From an uncultured Thiotrichaceae bacterium (GTDB taxonomy: Bacteria; Pseudomonadota; Gammaproteobacteria; Thiotrichales; Thiotrichaceae), in NCBI GenBank assembly GCA_938038645.1, contig CALHTA010000199.1, positions 1-15,404 on the forward strand: a stretch of 15,404 bases of DNA, given 5' to 3'. Both the position numbers and the translations under genes were made by a program. The notes under the pieces are model-generated. The model was not told the origin of the DNA, made no database searches, and saw only the letters and a list, made by a program, of their open reading frames with translations. Shown in pieces: positions 13,860-15,404 of this stretch (position 1 is the first letter of the stretch; the number at the start of each line of letters is the position of its first letter).

Positions 13860-15404
13860 ATGTTCGTTCTACACACGTCAAACCGTGCTGAAAATTTGAT
13901 TGAACACCTAAGTAAAATTCTGGAAGCGCCCCAAAAGGATGTCTTTGCAAAAGAATTGTTTTTAATCCAAAGCCAAGGAATGGAGCGGTGGCTGTCTCAG
14001 CAACTAGCAGACAACAGAGGGCTTTGGGCAAATTTTGAATATCTATTTCCAGCCCATTTTTTCAATCAAATATCGAAAAAGCTAGACCTCCCATTAGAGC
14101 AAGATTTATTCAGTAGGGAAAACTTGCTATGGAAGTTTGAAGCCCAGTTAAGAGATTTAAATAGCTCGGAGTTGCAACCTTTAAAAGATTATTTACAAGG
14201 GGGGAATAACGACAGAAAGCGTTATCAGTTAGCACAACAGCTGGCTTACTTGTTTGACCAATATATGTTTATGCGTCCAGATTGGTTATCGGCTTGGAAA
14301 CGCGGTGAGAAAGTCTCATTCCCGCTAGAGAGTGAGGTGATCGATCAGGCTCAAACGTGGCAATCCACGTTATGGCAGCAGTTAATTGGAACGATTGATC
14401 CAGCGAAATCTAAACATCGAGGCGAACTTTGGTTAGACGCTATTGAGCATCTTAAGAATGAACGCGTTGGAAGCTTGGAGGAGTCCCTTCCAGAACGTAT
14501 TTCAGTGCTGGGAATTAATACCTTATCCCCTTTGTATTTGGGCTATTTACAGGCGCTATCTAAACATATTCCGGTCCACTTTTTTCTGCTAAACCCCTGT
14601 CAGGAATTTTGGGCAGATAGTAATAAAGCCGTTAAAGCCCAATTAAATAAACAGTCCGTAAATACCGTTTCTGTTAATGAAGCTGATGTTTCCCCCATAA
14701 ACCCTTTGCTCGGAATGCTTGGTCAGCAAGGACGTGATTTTCAGGCGCTTTTGCTGGAACAGCAATCTAACGAAATTGAGATTTCATCGTTTGACGCCCC
14801 AGAGACAGGGGCCTGCTCAACCATTTTAAGTCAGATCCAAAATGATATTCTTCAAAATCAGTCGGGTAGTAAAGACTTTAACTTTTCTGACACTGATCAA
14901 AGCATTTCGATACATGCCTGTCACACGCGCATGCGGGAAATTGAGGTGCTTAAAGATCAGCTCATTGCGGGTTTTGATGGTGACCTATCTGTAGGTTTGC
15001 GAGATGTGGTGGTGATGGCGCCTGATATCCAACTATATCTCCCATACATTAACGCTGTTTTTGATGATATTCCCTATGCTGTTGCTGATAGAAGCCTTCG
15101 CCAGACGAGTCAGTTATTAGAGTTATTGCTTCGCTTTTTTGAGCTTTCTCAAGGACGTTTGCTTTGGGATGAAGTGCTAGGTTTGTTAGAAGAGCCTGTT
15201 GTGCGGGAACGCTTCGGATTGTTTGAGGCCGATATGCTGACGGTTAGTCATTGGGTTCAGGCAACTCGTATACGTTGGGGGGAATCAGCAGATCATCGAG
15301 CGTCATTAGGCGTGGGTGCTTTTTCTGAAAACAGTTGGGAAGCTGGTTTAGAGCGTTTGCTTATGGGTTATGCCGTACCTTCTGATGAGCAATTTAGCGA
15401 TGGG
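13860..15404 (+). CDS. recC: Exodeoxyribonuclease V gamma chain RecC (C-terminal part outside window)
   Basis: 515 codons run without a stop from the ATG at 13860 to the edge, a little under half of a typical RecC of about 1100 residues. RecC is the Chi-recognising subunit of the RecBCD helicase-nuclease that processes double-strand breaks. Visible landmarks are FVLHTSNRAENLIEHL at the start, IQSQGMERWLSQQLA (the family has vqSpGMarWL), GLWANFEYLFPAHFF, ISVLGINTLSPLYLGYL, VHFFLLNPCQEFWAD, NPLLGMLGQQGRDFQALL, IHACHTRMREIEVLKDQL and DVVVMAPDIQLYLPYINAVF, all matching the inactive helicase-like RecC fold. An in-frame TAA two bases upstream of the start (13854-13856, followed by AAT) sets ATG 13860 as the first possible start. 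recB and recD would be expected downstream. Confidence 0.93.
   Translation, partial: MFVLHTSNRAENLIEHLSKILEAPQKDVFAKELFLIQSQGMERWLSQQLADNRGLWANFEYLFPAHFFNQISKKLDLPLEQDLFSRENLLWKFEAQLRDLNSSELQPLKDYLQGGNNDRKRYQLAQQLAYLFDQYMFMRPDWLSAWKRGEKVSFPLESEVIDQAQTWQSTLWQQLIGTIDPAKSKHRGELWLDAIEHLKNERVGSLEESLPERISVLGINTLSPLYLGYLQALSKHIPVHFFLLNPCQEFWADSNKAVKAQLNKQSVNTVSVNEADVSPINPLLGMLGQQGRDFQALLLEQQSNEIEISSFDAPETGACSTILSQIQNDILQNQSGSKDFNFSDTDQSISIHACHTRMREIEVLKDQLIAGFDGDLSVGLRDVVVMAPDIQLYLPYINAVFDDIPYAVADRSLRQTSQLLELLLRFFELSQGRLLWDEVLGLLEEPVVRERFGLFEADMLTVSHWVQATRIRWGESADHRASLGVGAFSENSWEAGLERLLMGYAVPSDEQFSDG

Overview
The window looks like ordinary chromosome from a gammaproteobacterium of moderate G+C (roughly 43% by eye), probably marine or aquatic. 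The evidence is a RecC-type recombination subunit, a proteobacterial BktB-like thiolase, a short GTP cyclohydrolase II, and a membrane-anchored GGDEF/EAL regulator with HAMP and PAS domains. I cannot name the genus from sequence alone. I saw no phage, transposase, tRNA, rRNA, CRISPR array or integration site.

Layout. Positions 1-3594 (minus) hold the first 1198 codons of a very large secreted protein built from DUF11-like, GEVED and SdrD/Cna-B-like modules; its C-terminus lies outside the window. Its roughly 230-base leader contains a strong hairpin. Next is a DUF72 (YecE-like) gene (3824-4687, minus), transcribed away from ribA (about 4880-5497, plus). ribA converges, with a 7-base gap, on a two-gene unit on the minus strand: a DUF2892 membrane protein with a long charged 11-residue-repeat tail (6386-6913) followed by a PLP-dependent ACC deaminase/D-cysteine desulfhydrase homologue (5505-6374). 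Upstream on the same strand are a secreted PHB-depolymerase/feruloyl-esterase-like hydrolase (7034-7975), a beta-ketothiolase (8066-9247), a double-nuclease fusion protein (9366-11195) and a GGDEF/EAL c-di-GMP enzyme (11230-13710). On the plus strand, recC starts at 13860 and runs off the right edge.

How the genes may work together. The thiolase and esterase could both serve hydroxyacyl/ketoacyl carbon metabolism. The c-di-GMP enzyme and the nuclease are only 34 bases apart and are probably cotranscribed. c-di-GMP enzymes, large secreted adhesin-like proteins and nucleases all commonly bear on surface growth, but nothing here directly links the adhesin to the regulator. recC presumably begins a recCBD cluster.

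The most unusual item is the 609-residue protein at 9366-11195. It joins an endonuclease/exonuclease/phosphatase (EEP) domain to an endonuclease I (EndA/NucM/Vvn-type) domain, each with its recognisable active-site motifs, and has no signal peptide. Second are the regular 27-residue super-repeat in the DUF2892 fusion and the structured leader of the giant surface protein. I did not find an obviously new multi-gene system.
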